A stretch of DNA of 5,675 bases, taken from the NCBI GenBank assembly GCA_020024115.1, contig JAHHUF010000108.1:1-5675 (forward strand), read 5' to 3'. Made by a program: the position numbers and the translations under genes. The stretch is from Anaerofilum sp. GTDB taxonomy: Bacteria > Bacillota > Clostridia > Oscillospirales > Ruminococcaceae. The notes beneath the pieces were generated by a model. The model made no database searches. It had not been told where the DNA came from and worked only from the letters and a program-made list of their open reading frames with translations. Positions 1 to 5,290 of the stretch are shown here, piece by piece; position 1 is the stretch's first letter, and each line of letters opens with the position of its first letter.

Positions 1-18
1 TCTGTCCTGATGTTCCTA

Positions 19-138
19 TTATATCACATTACTCGTGTATACACTATTTAGATAGATGTGAAGCTGTTGCCAAAAGTGTTTTATCTCTTTTTGATGGACG
101 GCTTCATGGATGACAATTTGCAGTTTTTTCTCTTTCAT
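19..138 (-). pseudogene. Truncated GNAT-like acetyltransferase remnant (5' end only)
   Basis: A 39-codon reading frame starts with ATG at 138 behind a strong Shine-Dalgarno site (GGAGG at 150-146, 7 nt spacing). The peptide begins MKEKKLQIVIHEA and continues with HQKEIKHFWQQLHIYLN. An FW-x-x-L-x-x-Y segment about 20 residues in is what I associate with the first helix of many GNAT N-acetyltransferases, which go on with R-D-I. Here the reading changes right after LHIYLN into SVYTSNVI and a TAA stop. GNAT enzymes are about 140-180 residues and need the acetyl-CoA binding segment, which is absent, so a functional enzyme is not expected. The break coincides with a GTGTATACAC palindrome at 35-44, suggesting insertion, deletion or recombination there. 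The start and ribosome site look intact, so this was probably a translated gene. The family call rests on a short N-terminal pattern and could be wrong. Confidence 0.4.
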
Positions 139-162
139 TTGTTTTCCTCCAAATTTTATTCA

Positions 163-186
163 GAGGGTTAGAAAGCGTGAACCCTC
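163..186 (-). promoter_or_regulatory. Hairpin in the untranslated leader of the GNAT remnant (attenuator-like)
   Basis: The arms GAGGGTT (186-180) and AACCCTC (169-163) are perfectly complementary over 7 bp around a 10-nt loop. The 3' arm also contains CCTC, which can pair instead with GAGG of the downstream ribosome site (149-146), helped by an AAT/ATT match inside. Two mutually exclusive folds are therefore possible, one leaving the ribosome site free and one masking it. There is no U-run, so it is not a terminator. The second stem is weak and the regulatory reading is inference. Confidence 0.3.
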
Positions 187-206
187 CATACACAGTTCAT
201 CTTCAT
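168..206 (-). CDS. Possible 12-residue leader peptide before the GNAT remnant
   Basis: ATG at 206 is preceded by AAGGA (220-216) at suitable spacing and opens a 12-codon frame, MKMNCVWRVHAF, ending in TAA at 170-168. The 5' arm of the hairpin at 163-186 lies inside this frame and its stop codon sits at the start of the 3' arm. The next Shine-Dalgarno site (150-146) follows directly. This is the layout of ribosome-controlled attenuators upstream of Gram-positive antibiotic-resistance genes. No known leader is recognised by sequence, and a frame this short with a plausible ribosome site can occur by chance. Confidence 0.25.
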   Translation of the reverse strand: MKMNCVWRVHAF

Positions 207-268
207 AACAAATCATCCTTTCTATATGAAATTTGTATACACACATCAATCTTGATGCTGTTACCCTT

Positions 269-297
269 ATTGTAGGCGACACTGCCCATTACTGCAA
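269..297 (-). promoter_or_regulatory. Candidate sigma-A promoter for the leader and GNAT remnant
   Basis: On the minus strand TTGCAG (297-292) and TACAAT (274-269) are separated by exactly 17 nt, giving 3/6 and 5/6 matches to -35 and -10. Transcription would start near 262, upstream of the 12-codon leader. A second candidate lies downstream: TTGATG (249-244), 17 nt, TATAGA (226-221), both 4/6. It would start after the leader's ribosome site and so would make the leader untranslated. The two cannot be told apart from sequence. Confidence 0.3.
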
Positions 298-364
298 GCA
301 ACGCATTTGAACCTTTTTAAAAAACAGCAATTTTTATAAAGGGGAATTAAAAATGCCACTGTTC

Positions 365-387
365 ATGCCGATGACACCATCGAGCAT
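365..387 (-). terminator. Hairpin just after the SUKH gene, possible terminator
   Basis: Seven bases after the SUKH stop codon the minus strand can form a 9-bp stem, ATGC-(bulged T)-CGATG with CATCG-GCAT, around a GTGT loop. A T-rich stretch (CATTTTTAATT) follows about 10 nt later, further away than in a textbook intrinsic terminator. It may be a weak terminator or a 3' stabilising structure. Confidence 0.4.
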
Positions 388-393
388 TGTTGT

Positions 394-882
394 TTACTGA
401 TTATAGGCATCGCCAAGTAGTTGAAAATCATCTCGCAACCAATACCAGTACCCTCCACGATTTGTTATCATGTTGTATAATAGCTCAGAGAATGTATAAG
501 CAATCATCGGACAATCTCCAACCACTCCATGTCTATCCCAAAAACTATCATAACATCGTCCGAATCGTTCAGAAGATAAATCAATCGTTATATATTGACC
601 ATTTTTGTTGTCAGCTATAATGTACCATTCGGAACTTATATCGTCTGGGCATAATTCTCCTACAATTACTGGATTTGCCAGAACAAATTCTTGTGGGGAT
701 ACAATATAAATTGGATAATCAGATTCTAAAAATAATCCGAGTCCACCGCATAAAGTATAAAATTCATTCAAATCATCAGGCAAGTGGTGATTGTCACTAA
801 AAAATGCAGGGTATCCACTGGGTGAATAGACCTCACAATCACTCATTTTCTTCACAAGTTCAATTAGATTCTTAATGTTCAC
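394..882 (-). CDS. SMI1/KNR4 (SUKH) superfamily immunity-type protein
   Basis: This 162-residue cytoplasmic protein has the length and pattern of a single SUKH domain. The superfamily includes many immunity proteins that bind and neutralise nuclease and deaminase toxins of contact-dependent and polymorphic toxin systems. Visible hallmarks are LPDDLNEFYTLCGGLGLF (34-51), the 'LP.dl..fy...gG' core, then YIVSPQEF (59-66), the strand plus helix-capping segment, then ADNKNGQYITIDLS (90-103) and a C-terminal TFSELLYNM helix (130-138). There is no signal peptide or membrane segment. The start is GTG at 882: GAGG lies 7 nt upstream and an in-frame TGA sits four codons before it, so no longer start exists; the next Met is residue 13. 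Sampled lines of the gene are about 32-43% GC against roughly 53-60% in sampled lines of the replication gene, which suggests separate acquisition. No toxin gene adjoins it, so the cognate toxin is unknown. Confidence 0.88.
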   Translation of the reverse strand: MNIKNLIELVKKMSDCEVYSPSGYPAFFSDNHHLPDDLNEFYTLCGGLGLFLESDYPIYIVSPQEFVLANPVIVGELCPDDISSEWYIIADNKNGQYITIDLSSERFGRCYDSFWDRHGVVGDCPMIAYTFSELLYNMITNRGGYWYWLRDDFQLLGDAYNQ

Positions 883-915
883 TTTTTCGCCTCACAATAG
901 CAGATAAAAGAAGTA

Positions 916-921
916 ATTATA
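916..921 (-). promoter_or_regulatory. Candidate -10 box for the SUKH gene
   Basis: The minus strand carries a perfect TATAAT (921-916), 33 nt upstream of the GTG start. The hexamer 17 nt further upstream (AGAAAT) does not match -35, so the promoter would be weak or activator-dependent. It lies after the hairpin at 982-1011, consistent with the SUKH gene being its own transcription unit. Confidence 0.35.
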
Positions 922-981
922 TTCTTTTTGCATCCATTATTTCTTCTAATCTAAAATATCAATATGTTGCCTTTAAGGAAC

Positions 982-1011
982 ACAGCACAGCCCAAAACAG
1001 GACTGTGCTGT
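982..1011. terminator. Strong hairpin between the HEAT-like gene and the SUKH gene
   Basis: ACAGCACAG (982-990) pairs perfectly with CTGTGCTGT (1003-1011), and the stem extends inwards by CC/GG plus a G-U pair in the minus-strand RNA, about 12 bp with a 6-nt loop. It begins 6 nt after the stop codon of the HEAT-like gene. On the minus strand the following bases are GTTCCTT, a poor U-run; on the plus strand CGATTTTTA follows, which is better. It probably ends or stabilises the upstream minus-strand transcript, with low intrinsic efficiency. Confidence 0.45.
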
Positions 1012-1017
1012 CGATTT

Positions 1018-1923
1018 TTAGAGATTGTTTTTCATCCAGTCCATCAAAATGCCTGTTTCGCCACATTCGGGACAGGTGTAAGTGCCATAATAATAGGGTA
1101 GCTTCCATGCGTCCTCAATGCCAAAGGCATCAAACAAACTGCACAGCCATTGATAGGTGCTTTTGTTTGGCTCCTGCAAGTCCTTTGCGGGGCTGACCCG
1201 CTCTTTGACAATATCGGGGGTATAGAATCCTTCGCTCTCCATATCCTCATCATAATATTCGCAGTTCGGACATTCGACGCTGACCTGCTCCCAGCTTCCC
1301 ATCACAAGCTGATAGGCTGCCTGTGGGTCTTTCAAGACAGCAAGCAGAGCAGTACAGAAAAACTGCAAATCGCCTTCTTCTTTCTCTTTCAGCCTGTCCA
1401 TGTTCTGCTCCAGAAACTCCTGTGCCATCTGCTCAAAAAACTTTTTGCTTTGCTGATAGCTGTTTTGGATTTCTTGGGGCAAAGACTCCGGCTCTTTGCT
1501 GTTGCGATAGGGAATATCGGTTGCAAAAATCATTCCCACCTGACACAAAATCTGATACTGCCATTCAAAATCCTGCTGTTGTCTTTTCAGCTCAAACAAC
1601 AGTGCCAGATACGGCATTGCCAGATAGGTGGCATCATAAAAGGACATTTGATGTGTCAGATTTTCACAAAGGTTGTCAAAATTGATGGTATCGTCAGCTT
1701 TGTTTTCAAAATCCAAACGCATGATTTTTTGCATTTCGGGTAAAATCTCTTTTGGGCAAAACAAAAAGGCAACATCTTCACGGATATCGCCATATGCCCC
1801 GTGATATTCCTCCCACAGAGGGGAGGAAAAAGGCACAGGGTTCAATTGTTGTTGCAATGGCTGCAATTGGGTCAAAGTCTTTTCGATTTCGGTTTTCCAA
1901 CGGGTTGACATTTCTTGTTCCAT
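1018..1923 (-). CDS. HEAT-like immunity-type protein with two CPxC zinc-knuckle motifs
   Basis: This is a 301-residue soluble, largely helical protein without signal peptide or transmembrane segment. The N-terminal half has SPLWEEYHGAYGDIREDVAFL (35-54 region) and, after a spacer, NLTHQMSFYDATYLAMPYL (88-106). I recognise the order 'W..l.HAYG.A.DVp..l' then 'l.HQgt.Y.At..avP.L' from helical-repeat (HEAT-like) proteins that often sit beside toxin-immunity clusters. Residues 150-200 form further charged helices. The C-terminal third has CPNC (218-221) and CPEC (284-287), which together could bind one zinc ion as a split zinc ribbon. The ATG at 1923 is supported by AGGAGG (1936-1931) at 7 nt; a second Met at residue 5 is less well placed. 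It follows the operon terminator and has no clear promoter of its own, so read-through may express it. It could instead be a general regulatory or adaptor protein; the immunity role is inferred from family context and the SUKH neighbour. Confidence 0.6.
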   Translation of the reverse strand: MEQEMSTRWKTEIEKTLTQLQPLQQQLNPVPFSSPLWEEYHGAYGDIREDVAFLFCPKEILPEMQKIMRLDFENKADDTINFDNLCENLTHQMSFYDATYLAMPYLALLFELKRQQQDFEWQYQILCQVGMIFATDIPYRNSKEPESLPQEIQNSYQQSKKFFEQMAQEFLEQNMDRLKEKEEGDLQFFCTALLAVLKDPQAAYQLVMGSWEQVSVECPNCEYYDEDMESEGFYTPDIVKERVSPAKDLQEPNKSTYQWLCSLFDAFGIEDAWKLPYYYGTYTCPECGETGILMDWMKNNL

Positions 1924-1935
1924 TTTTGTTCCTCC

Positions 1936-1994
1936 TAGGGGCTATCTGAAAAGTCGAAATTTTCGTCAATTTGTTCGTTTTCAGATACGCCCTA
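1936..1994. repeat. TA-flanked short inverted-repeat unit (mini-element-like)
   Basis: A 55-bp segment (1938-1992) is bounded by 15-bp arms GGGGCTATCTGAAAA and TTTTCAGATACGCCC. These match as inverted repeats at 13 of 15 positions, with an uninterrupted 10-bp block. TA occurs immediately outside both ends (1936-1937 and 1993-1994), as in a 2-bp target duplication. The arms resemble terminal repeats of insertion sequences, but there is no transposase. One end abuts the ribosome site of the HEAT-like gene and the other the U-run of the replication-operon terminator. It may be a small non-autonomous element, an IS scar or merely a hairpin. Confidence 0.35.
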
Positions 1995-2050
1995 AAAAAA
2001 TAAAGGCAATCCCACATAATTCCAAATGTTGAATGATGCAGTGTTGCCTT
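1994..2050 (-). terminator. Rho-independent terminator of the parA-parB-initiator operon
   Basis: Downstream of the initiator stop codon, AAGGCAA (2050-2044) pairs with TTGCCTT (2009-2003) in the minus-strand RNA. It encloses an imperfect inner hairpin (CATcATTC / GAATtATG around an 8-nt loop), and the sequence runs directly into TATTTTTTT (2002-1994). Stem plus immediate U-run is the standard intrinsic terminator form, placed 15 nt after the last gene of the operon. Confidence 0.65.
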
Positions 2051-2064
2051 GTAGTCTGTTTTTA

Positions 2065-3303
2065 TTATACCAGTCGAATCTCAACGCCGTCAATGCTCCG
2101 CCCCTTTTTGGTGAGGGTATAGCTTTTGAGATAGTTTTGGTCAATCATGTGGGTGAGAATGATTTCGGTGTAGTCCCGAATCCGTTTTTTCCGCACCTTG
2201 TTTGCGTTTTCCTCCCCCAGTTCCGCATAGATTGCCTCAAACAAAATTTTGTTGCTTTTGATGCGGTTGTTGGCATTGCGCATACTTTCGCAGCGGGCAA
2301 TGATGTAGTTTTTCAGTGGAATGGTGGTGGCATTATTGTTGAGCGGTGCATTCAGCAATGACAGCGGTACGGTAGCCAGCTGATGCTTCATTTTCGCATA
2401 GGCAAGCATGGGGGGGACATCCAGCAGATGATACACCTGTACCGGTCTGCCGTTGATGCGTGCGCTGATGAGGTTCAGCGGCAGCAGATAGCCCTGCACT
2501 TGGGTCTGGGTGATGGAATCATCGAGATATTTTGCCTGCAATTCTTCGGTTAAATCAATGGTTATCAAGGTGCGCCGCATTTGCTCGATTCGCCGCTGCA
2601 ACTCCTGTAAAAGCCCCTCGTCAACGGTGGGGTTTTCCTTGCCTGTCATGGCGTGGTACAACATGGGAATGGTAAAATTCACCGTACCGTTGCCCAGCAG
2701 ACTGTTCACCCCGTTGAGGACGGCTTTGTCATAGCCGTCCATTTGCTGAATCCCCTCCAGTTCAAACTGCTCAGGCAGCGACAGGCTGACCAAGGTGTTG
2801 ATTTCCTTCCGCCCTTTTCGCCCTGCATAGACGGTGTTTTGTGCTTGCAGGTTGGGCAGATTGCGGAAAACATTGTCTACCTGCATCACATAGTTGACAG
2901 GGCGCACCGACTGAATGTTCATCAGGCTTCTTTGTGGGGCGGGTTTTTTCTCGAATTTTTCCGCCCAATGGACAGGAAGGGAGTCTTTTTGATGGCGGGA
3001 AAGATGGAAAATCAGCTTGAGAAAGGTGAGCAAATCGGTGGGGATAGAGCAAATCACCTCATAAAAGGCAGTGGTTGCCTGTGCCATATCCACTTCGCTT
3101 ATTTGTTTTCCCCGTTCCATCACCTGCATCATTTTTTGCTCGGCAGCCGACAGCCGTTGAAAGGCAGTCAGCACTTGCTCTTGGGTGTAGCTTTGAGCAA
3201 TAATTTTTTCGATTTTATCAATCTTTTCTTTTGCAAGGACATCAATGTTTTCCTGCTTGCTGCCCGGCTCGCTGAGCAAAGCAACAATCTGCTTTTTGGT
3301 CAT
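2065..3303 (-). CDS. Putative plasmid replication initiator (double winged-helix, Rep_3/RepA-like)
   Basis: A 412-residue soluble protein is the last gene of the partition operon. I have no exact family name; the initiator call comes from fold pattern and position. Residues 1-110 are helical and charged. Around 190-260 there is a winged-helix-like stretch, YDKAVLNGVNSLL, then NFTIPMLYHAMTG, then a long helix (LLQELQRRIEQMRRTL) and strand TLITIDLTEE. This parallels the 'D..VL.a..sl...g...ft...i...l.G' pattern of Rep_3/TrfA-type initiators, which melt origin iterons. Residues 325-412 look like a second winged helix ending in LTKKGRSIDGVEIRLV. ATG at 3303 is preferred: GGAGGAAAGAGAAGG precedes it, and its ATG overlaps the parB stop (ATGA), implying translational coupling. 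The frame extends upstream only to a TTG inside parB. The alternative is a DNA-binding partition accessory protein. Its target site would most likely lie in the non-coding stretch upstream of parA. Confidence 0.6.
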   Translation of the reverse strand: MTKKQIVALLSEPGSKQENIDVLAKEKIDKIEKIIAQSYTQEQVLTAFQRLSAAEQKMMQVMERGKQISEVDMAQATTAFYEVICSIPTDLLTFLKLIFHLSRHQKDSLPVHWAEKFEKKPAPQRSLMNIQSVRPVNYVMQVDNVFRNLPNLQAQNTVYAGRKGRKEINTLVSLSLPEQFELEGIQQMDGYDKAVLNGVNSLLGNGTVNFTIPMLYHAMTGKENPTVDEGLLQELQRRIEQMRRTLITIDLTEELQAKYLDDSITQTQVQGYLLPLNLISARINGRPVQVYHLLDVPPMLAYAKMKHQLATVPLSLLNAPLNNNATTIPLKNYIIARCESMRNANNRIKSNKILFEAIYAELGEENANKVRKKRIRDYTEIILTHMIDQNYLKSYTLTKKGRSIDGVEIRLV

Positions 3304-4184
3304 ACAAAACCTTCTCTTTCCTCCAGCCAACTCTGTGCCATTTGCAAAAATTCCGTTTTTAGCTGTGCCGGAACATCAATATGCAATGTGACTCGTTCCT
3401 GTTTTGGTTGCTGTTCAGGACAAAACAATGCTTTTAGTTCGGCGTCGGTCATGCCCTGCTTCAGTGCGGAGGTTTGGGCAGGGCGAATACCGCCTTGTTC
3501 AATGTATTGGGCTGCCAGCTTTTGCTGGTGCGGTGGGAAATCCGCCAGCTTGACACCGGCTGCAACGCTGACTTTGCCATCGTCCAGCAAAATCAGCAGT
3601 TCATCCTCCAAGCTGCCCAGCTTGACATACCGTGCAATCTGTCTACCGCTCAAACCGTATTGCTGGGCAATCATATCATAGGTGGAAGTGTGAGCGCTGC
3701 CGTTGGCAGAGCGTGCCTTTCTGCCCGACAGTGCATATTTTTGACTGATAGAGCGTGCTTTTTCCGATGGGGTAAGACTTCGCTGCACCCAGTTGCTGTC
3801 CACGATAATTTCCCGTGCCTGCTCCTCGGTAAGGTCGTCCCGCACAGTACAGGGAATTTTTGCATACTGTTCCTCCCCTGTGGTTTTGTACAATCGGCGA
3901 AATGCCTCAAGACGGTTGTGTCCGCTCAAAACCATGGTGGGCTGCCCTTTGCGCTGCCACACCACAATGGGGTGCAGCAATCCGTTTTCCTGTATACTGG
4001 CAATCAGTTCCACCATTTTGTCGTCAGGCAAAGGGGCATAAAAGTTCCACTGCGGCGAGGCTGCCACCAGAGAATCCAAGGGCAGTTCAGCTGTGCCTTG
4101 TGTGGGCAGAATTGCCTCGGTCATCAGTTGGGGAAGAAGTTCTGCTCCACCCATCGGGGTGAGCTGTTTCATTTTCAGTGCCAT
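3300..4184 (-). CDS. parB: ParB/Spo0J-family partition protein
   Basis: This 294-residue protein is a DNA-binding CTPase-type centromere protein that loads on a parS-like site and is moved by ParA. The N-terminal ParB domain shows LPLDSL (34-39), the ENGLLHPIVVW strand (67-76), and SGHNRLEAFRRL (87-98), the counterpart of the GERRxRA nucleotide-binding box. SNWVQRSLTPSEKA (130-143) follows, the 'N..R..L.p.E.A' box. A helix-turn-helix follows at about 168-190 (YDMIAQQYGLSGRQIARYVKL). The C-terminal part (265-294) is probably the dimerisation region. The start at 4184 is supported by AAGGGGGAAAGG directly upstream; the ribosome site begins in the parA stop codon, 13 bp separating the genes. Its stop overlaps the next gene's start. 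In mobile elements such ParBs sometimes act as regulators as well; partition is favoured here because of the adjoining parA. Confidence 0.92.
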   Translation of the reverse strand: MALKMKQLTPMGGAELLPQLMTEAILPTQGTAELPLDSLVAASPQWNFYAPLPDDKMVELIASIQENGLLHPIVVWQRKGQPTMVLSGHNRLEAFRRLYKTTGEEQYAKIPCTVRDDLTEEQAREIIVDSNWVQRSLTPSEKARSISQKYALSGRKARSANGSAHTSTYDMIAQQYGLSGRQIARYVKLGSLEDELLILLDDGKVSVAAGVKLADFPPHQQKLAAQYIEQGGIRPAQTSALKQGMTDAELKALFCPEQQPKQERVTLHIDVPAQLKTEFLQMAQSWLEEREGFV

Positions 4185-4197
4185 TCACCTTTCCCCC

Positions 4198-5166
4198 TTA
4201 GACACAGCGTTTGACAATTTCACGGCTTAAAGCACGATACTCTTTTGTGATGCGGCTGTTGGTGTAGGAAAGAATCGGCACATTTTCCCACTGGCTTGCC
4301 TGCAATTTGGTGTCCACCTGAATTTTGGTCTCAAATAGCAGGTCGCTGTAAACCTCTTGCAGCTGACGCACCGCTGTTTCGCTGATGATGCGGCTGCGTG
4401 CGTCAAAACGGTTGATGACAATGCCTGCAATCTTCAGTTTTGGGTTGTACCGTGCAACACCTTGAATAAATTCCACCACTGTTCCCAAGCCGTCCACATC
4501 AAAACCGGCAGGCTGCACAGGAATTATGCAATAGTCGCAGGCATTCACTACATTAAAGTTTAAAAGGGATAGGTTGGGGTTGGTGTCAATCAGCACATAA
4601 TCGTACCAGCCTTTGTCCACCACCGGCTGCAAAATGCTGCGGACAATGTTTTCACGGTGAACCTTTGTGAAAATGTTCATGTCTAGCATCCCCATGCTTA
4701 CATCTGCCACAATCATATCAATTCCAGGGTATTGGGTGGGTTGGATGTAGTCCAGCAGGCTTTCCTCTTGCAAAACGGCTTGTCCGAAATGCTTTTCACT
4801 GCGAGGCATATCAAAGCTGCTGGACAGATTGCGCTGAGCATCCGAGTCCACCAACAGCACACGATAACCTTGTTCCGCCAAAGCACTGCCCACACCGCAG
4901 CACAGGCTGGTTTTTCCGCAGCCACCTTTATTATTTAATACGGTAATTACACGGGTATCATGGAAATCGCTGTGATACACCTCATCCAAAGCCAATTCCA
5001 AAACCTCACAAATGGCACGCAGATTGTCTTCGTCGGTGTTGCTGCGTCCGGTTTCTACCTGTTTGATGATGTTTACATTGACGCCGCTGCGCTGGGCAAG
5101 GTCACGCTGGGTGATGTCCATTTCGATGCGTTTGGCACGGATTGCCTCATAATCGACTCGTGTCAT
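4198..5166 (-). CDS. parA: ParA partition ATPase with N-terminal XRE-type HTH
   Basis: This 322-residue cytoplasmic ATPase drives plasmid segregation and probably represses its own operon. Residues 8-62 form an XRE/HTH_3 domain (ITQRDLAQRSGVNVNIIKQVETG at its centre). From 72 onward it is a ParA/MinD P-loop ATPase: NNKGGCGKTS (78-87) is the deviant Walker A, with signature lysine 80 and catalytic lysine 85. DSDAQRNLS (107-115) is the A' motif, and VLIDTNPNLSLL (191-202) the Walker B region, with DTNPN where DTPP is more usual. PVQPAGFDVDGL (216-227) follows. The fusion of HTH and ATPase is common in Gram-positive plasmids and integrative elements. ATG at 5166 is chosen over an ATG at 5181, because the AGGAGG at 5177-5172 would lie inside the coding part if the upstream codon were used. 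It is the first gene of the three-gene operon. Confidence 0.94.
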   Translation of the reverse strand: MTRVDYEAIRAKRIEMDITQRDLAQRSGVNVNIIKQVETGRSNTDEDNLRAICEVLELALDEVYHSDFHDTRVITVLNNKGGCGKTSLCCGVGSALAEQGYRVLLVDSDAQRNLSSSFDMPRSEKHFGQAVLQEESLLDYIQPTQYPGIDMIVADVSMGMLDMNIFTKVHRENIVRSILQPVVDKGWYDYVLIDTNPNLSLLNFNVVNACDYCIIPVQPAGFDVDGLGTVVEFIQGVARYNPKLKIAGIVINRFDARSRIISETAVRQLQEVYSDLLFETKIQVDTKLQASQWENVPILSYTNSRITKEYRALSREIVKRCV

Positions 5167-5171
5167 AAGTT

Positions 5172-5177
5172 CCTCCT
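5172..5177 (-). promoter_or_regulatory. Shine-Dalgarno site that fixes the parA start
   Basis: The minus strand reads ATGCAGGAGGAACTTATG. AGGAGG sits 5 nt before the ATG at 5166, ideal spacing. The upstream in-frame ATG (5181) merely overlaps the ribosome site and has no site of its own, so the five extra residues MQEEL are unlikely to be translated. Confidence 0.8.
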
Positions 5178-5189
5178 GCATTTTATGTT

Positions 5190-5207
5190 AAAAAGTTATA
5201 ACTTTTT
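5190..5207. promoter_or_regulatory. Operator candidate O1: perfect 18-bp palindrome in the parA leader
   Basis: AAAAAGTTATAACTTTTT is a perfect palindrome centred on GTTATAAC, located between the parA promoter and its ribosome site. The same 8-bp core recurs at 5234-5241. A dyad at this position suits binding by a dimeric XRE-type HTH such as the one at the ParA N-terminus, giving autorepression. The binding protein is inferred. Confidence 0.55.
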
Positions 5208-5216
5208 GTTTTTTTC

Positions 5217-5245
5217 AGTATAAATGAAAAAAAGTTATAACGCAA
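5217..5245 (-). promoter_or_regulatory. parA operon promoter
   Basis: On the minus strand TTGCGT (5245-5240) and TATACT (5222-5217) are separated by exactly 17 nt; the -10 matches 5/6 and the -35 3/6. Transcription would start near 5210, giving a leader of about 44 nt before the parA ATG. The second GTTATAAC core overlaps the -35 and spacer while the 18-bp palindrome lies just downstream of the start, so both would be suited to blocking RNA polymerase. Confidence 0.5.
5234..5241. promoter_or_regulatory. Operator candidate O2: second GTTATAAC core
   Basis: A second copy of the GTTATAAC dyad, with A-run flank on one side only (AAAAAGTTATAACGC), overlaps the -35 side of the parA promoter. Its centre is 39 bp from that of O1, so the pair could be bridged by a dimer of dimers. 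Being less symmetrical in its flanks, it may be the weaker site. Confidence 0.45.
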
Positions 5246-5280
5246 GGCTTTTTTCATAATTAGACAAAATATCTTTATTT

Positions 5281-5290
5281 TTGTGCACAA
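5281..5290. repeat. Perfect 10-bp palindrome TTGTGCACAA
   Basis: TTGTGCACAA reads the same on both strands. Its TTGTGCACA half differs by one base from the DnaA-box consensus TTATNCACA on each strand. One such site is weak evidence for a DnaA box, but it is noteworthy in the suspected origin zone. Confidence 0.25.

Noticed and set aside
203..289. 28-codon minus-strand frame starting MGSVAYNKGNSIKID, whose stop overlaps the 12-codon leader start.
   Set aside because: There is no convincing ribosome site and a better -10 box lies within it; the ATGA overlap is probably accidental. It could also be a gene scrap, but I could not identify it.
1941..1969. Promoter for the HEAT-like gene inside the inverted-repeat unit (TTGACG, 17 nt, GATAGC).
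   Set aside because: The predicted transcript would begin at about 1935, within the gene's own ribosome site, and the -10 is only 3/6.
3304..3330. Longer initiator start at 3330.
   Set aside because: It is a TTG within parB; the ATG at 3303 has GGAGG and GAAGG before it and forms a standard ATGA overlap.
2653..3681. 342-residue open frame on the plus strand opposite the initiator gene and parB.
   Set aside because: It lies antisense to two genes with clear family patterns, ribosome sites and coupling. Its peptide is rich in cysteine, histidine and phenylalanine with no domain logic, as expected for a shadow frame.
3474..4214. 246-residue plus-strand frame opposite parB.
   Set aside because: It mirrors parB codon structure, has no ribosome site of note, and shows no recognisable motif.
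5167..5181. Longer parA start at 5181 adding MQEEL.
   Set aside because: The extra codons are the Shine-Dalgarno sequence itself; the ATG at 5166 has ideal spacing.
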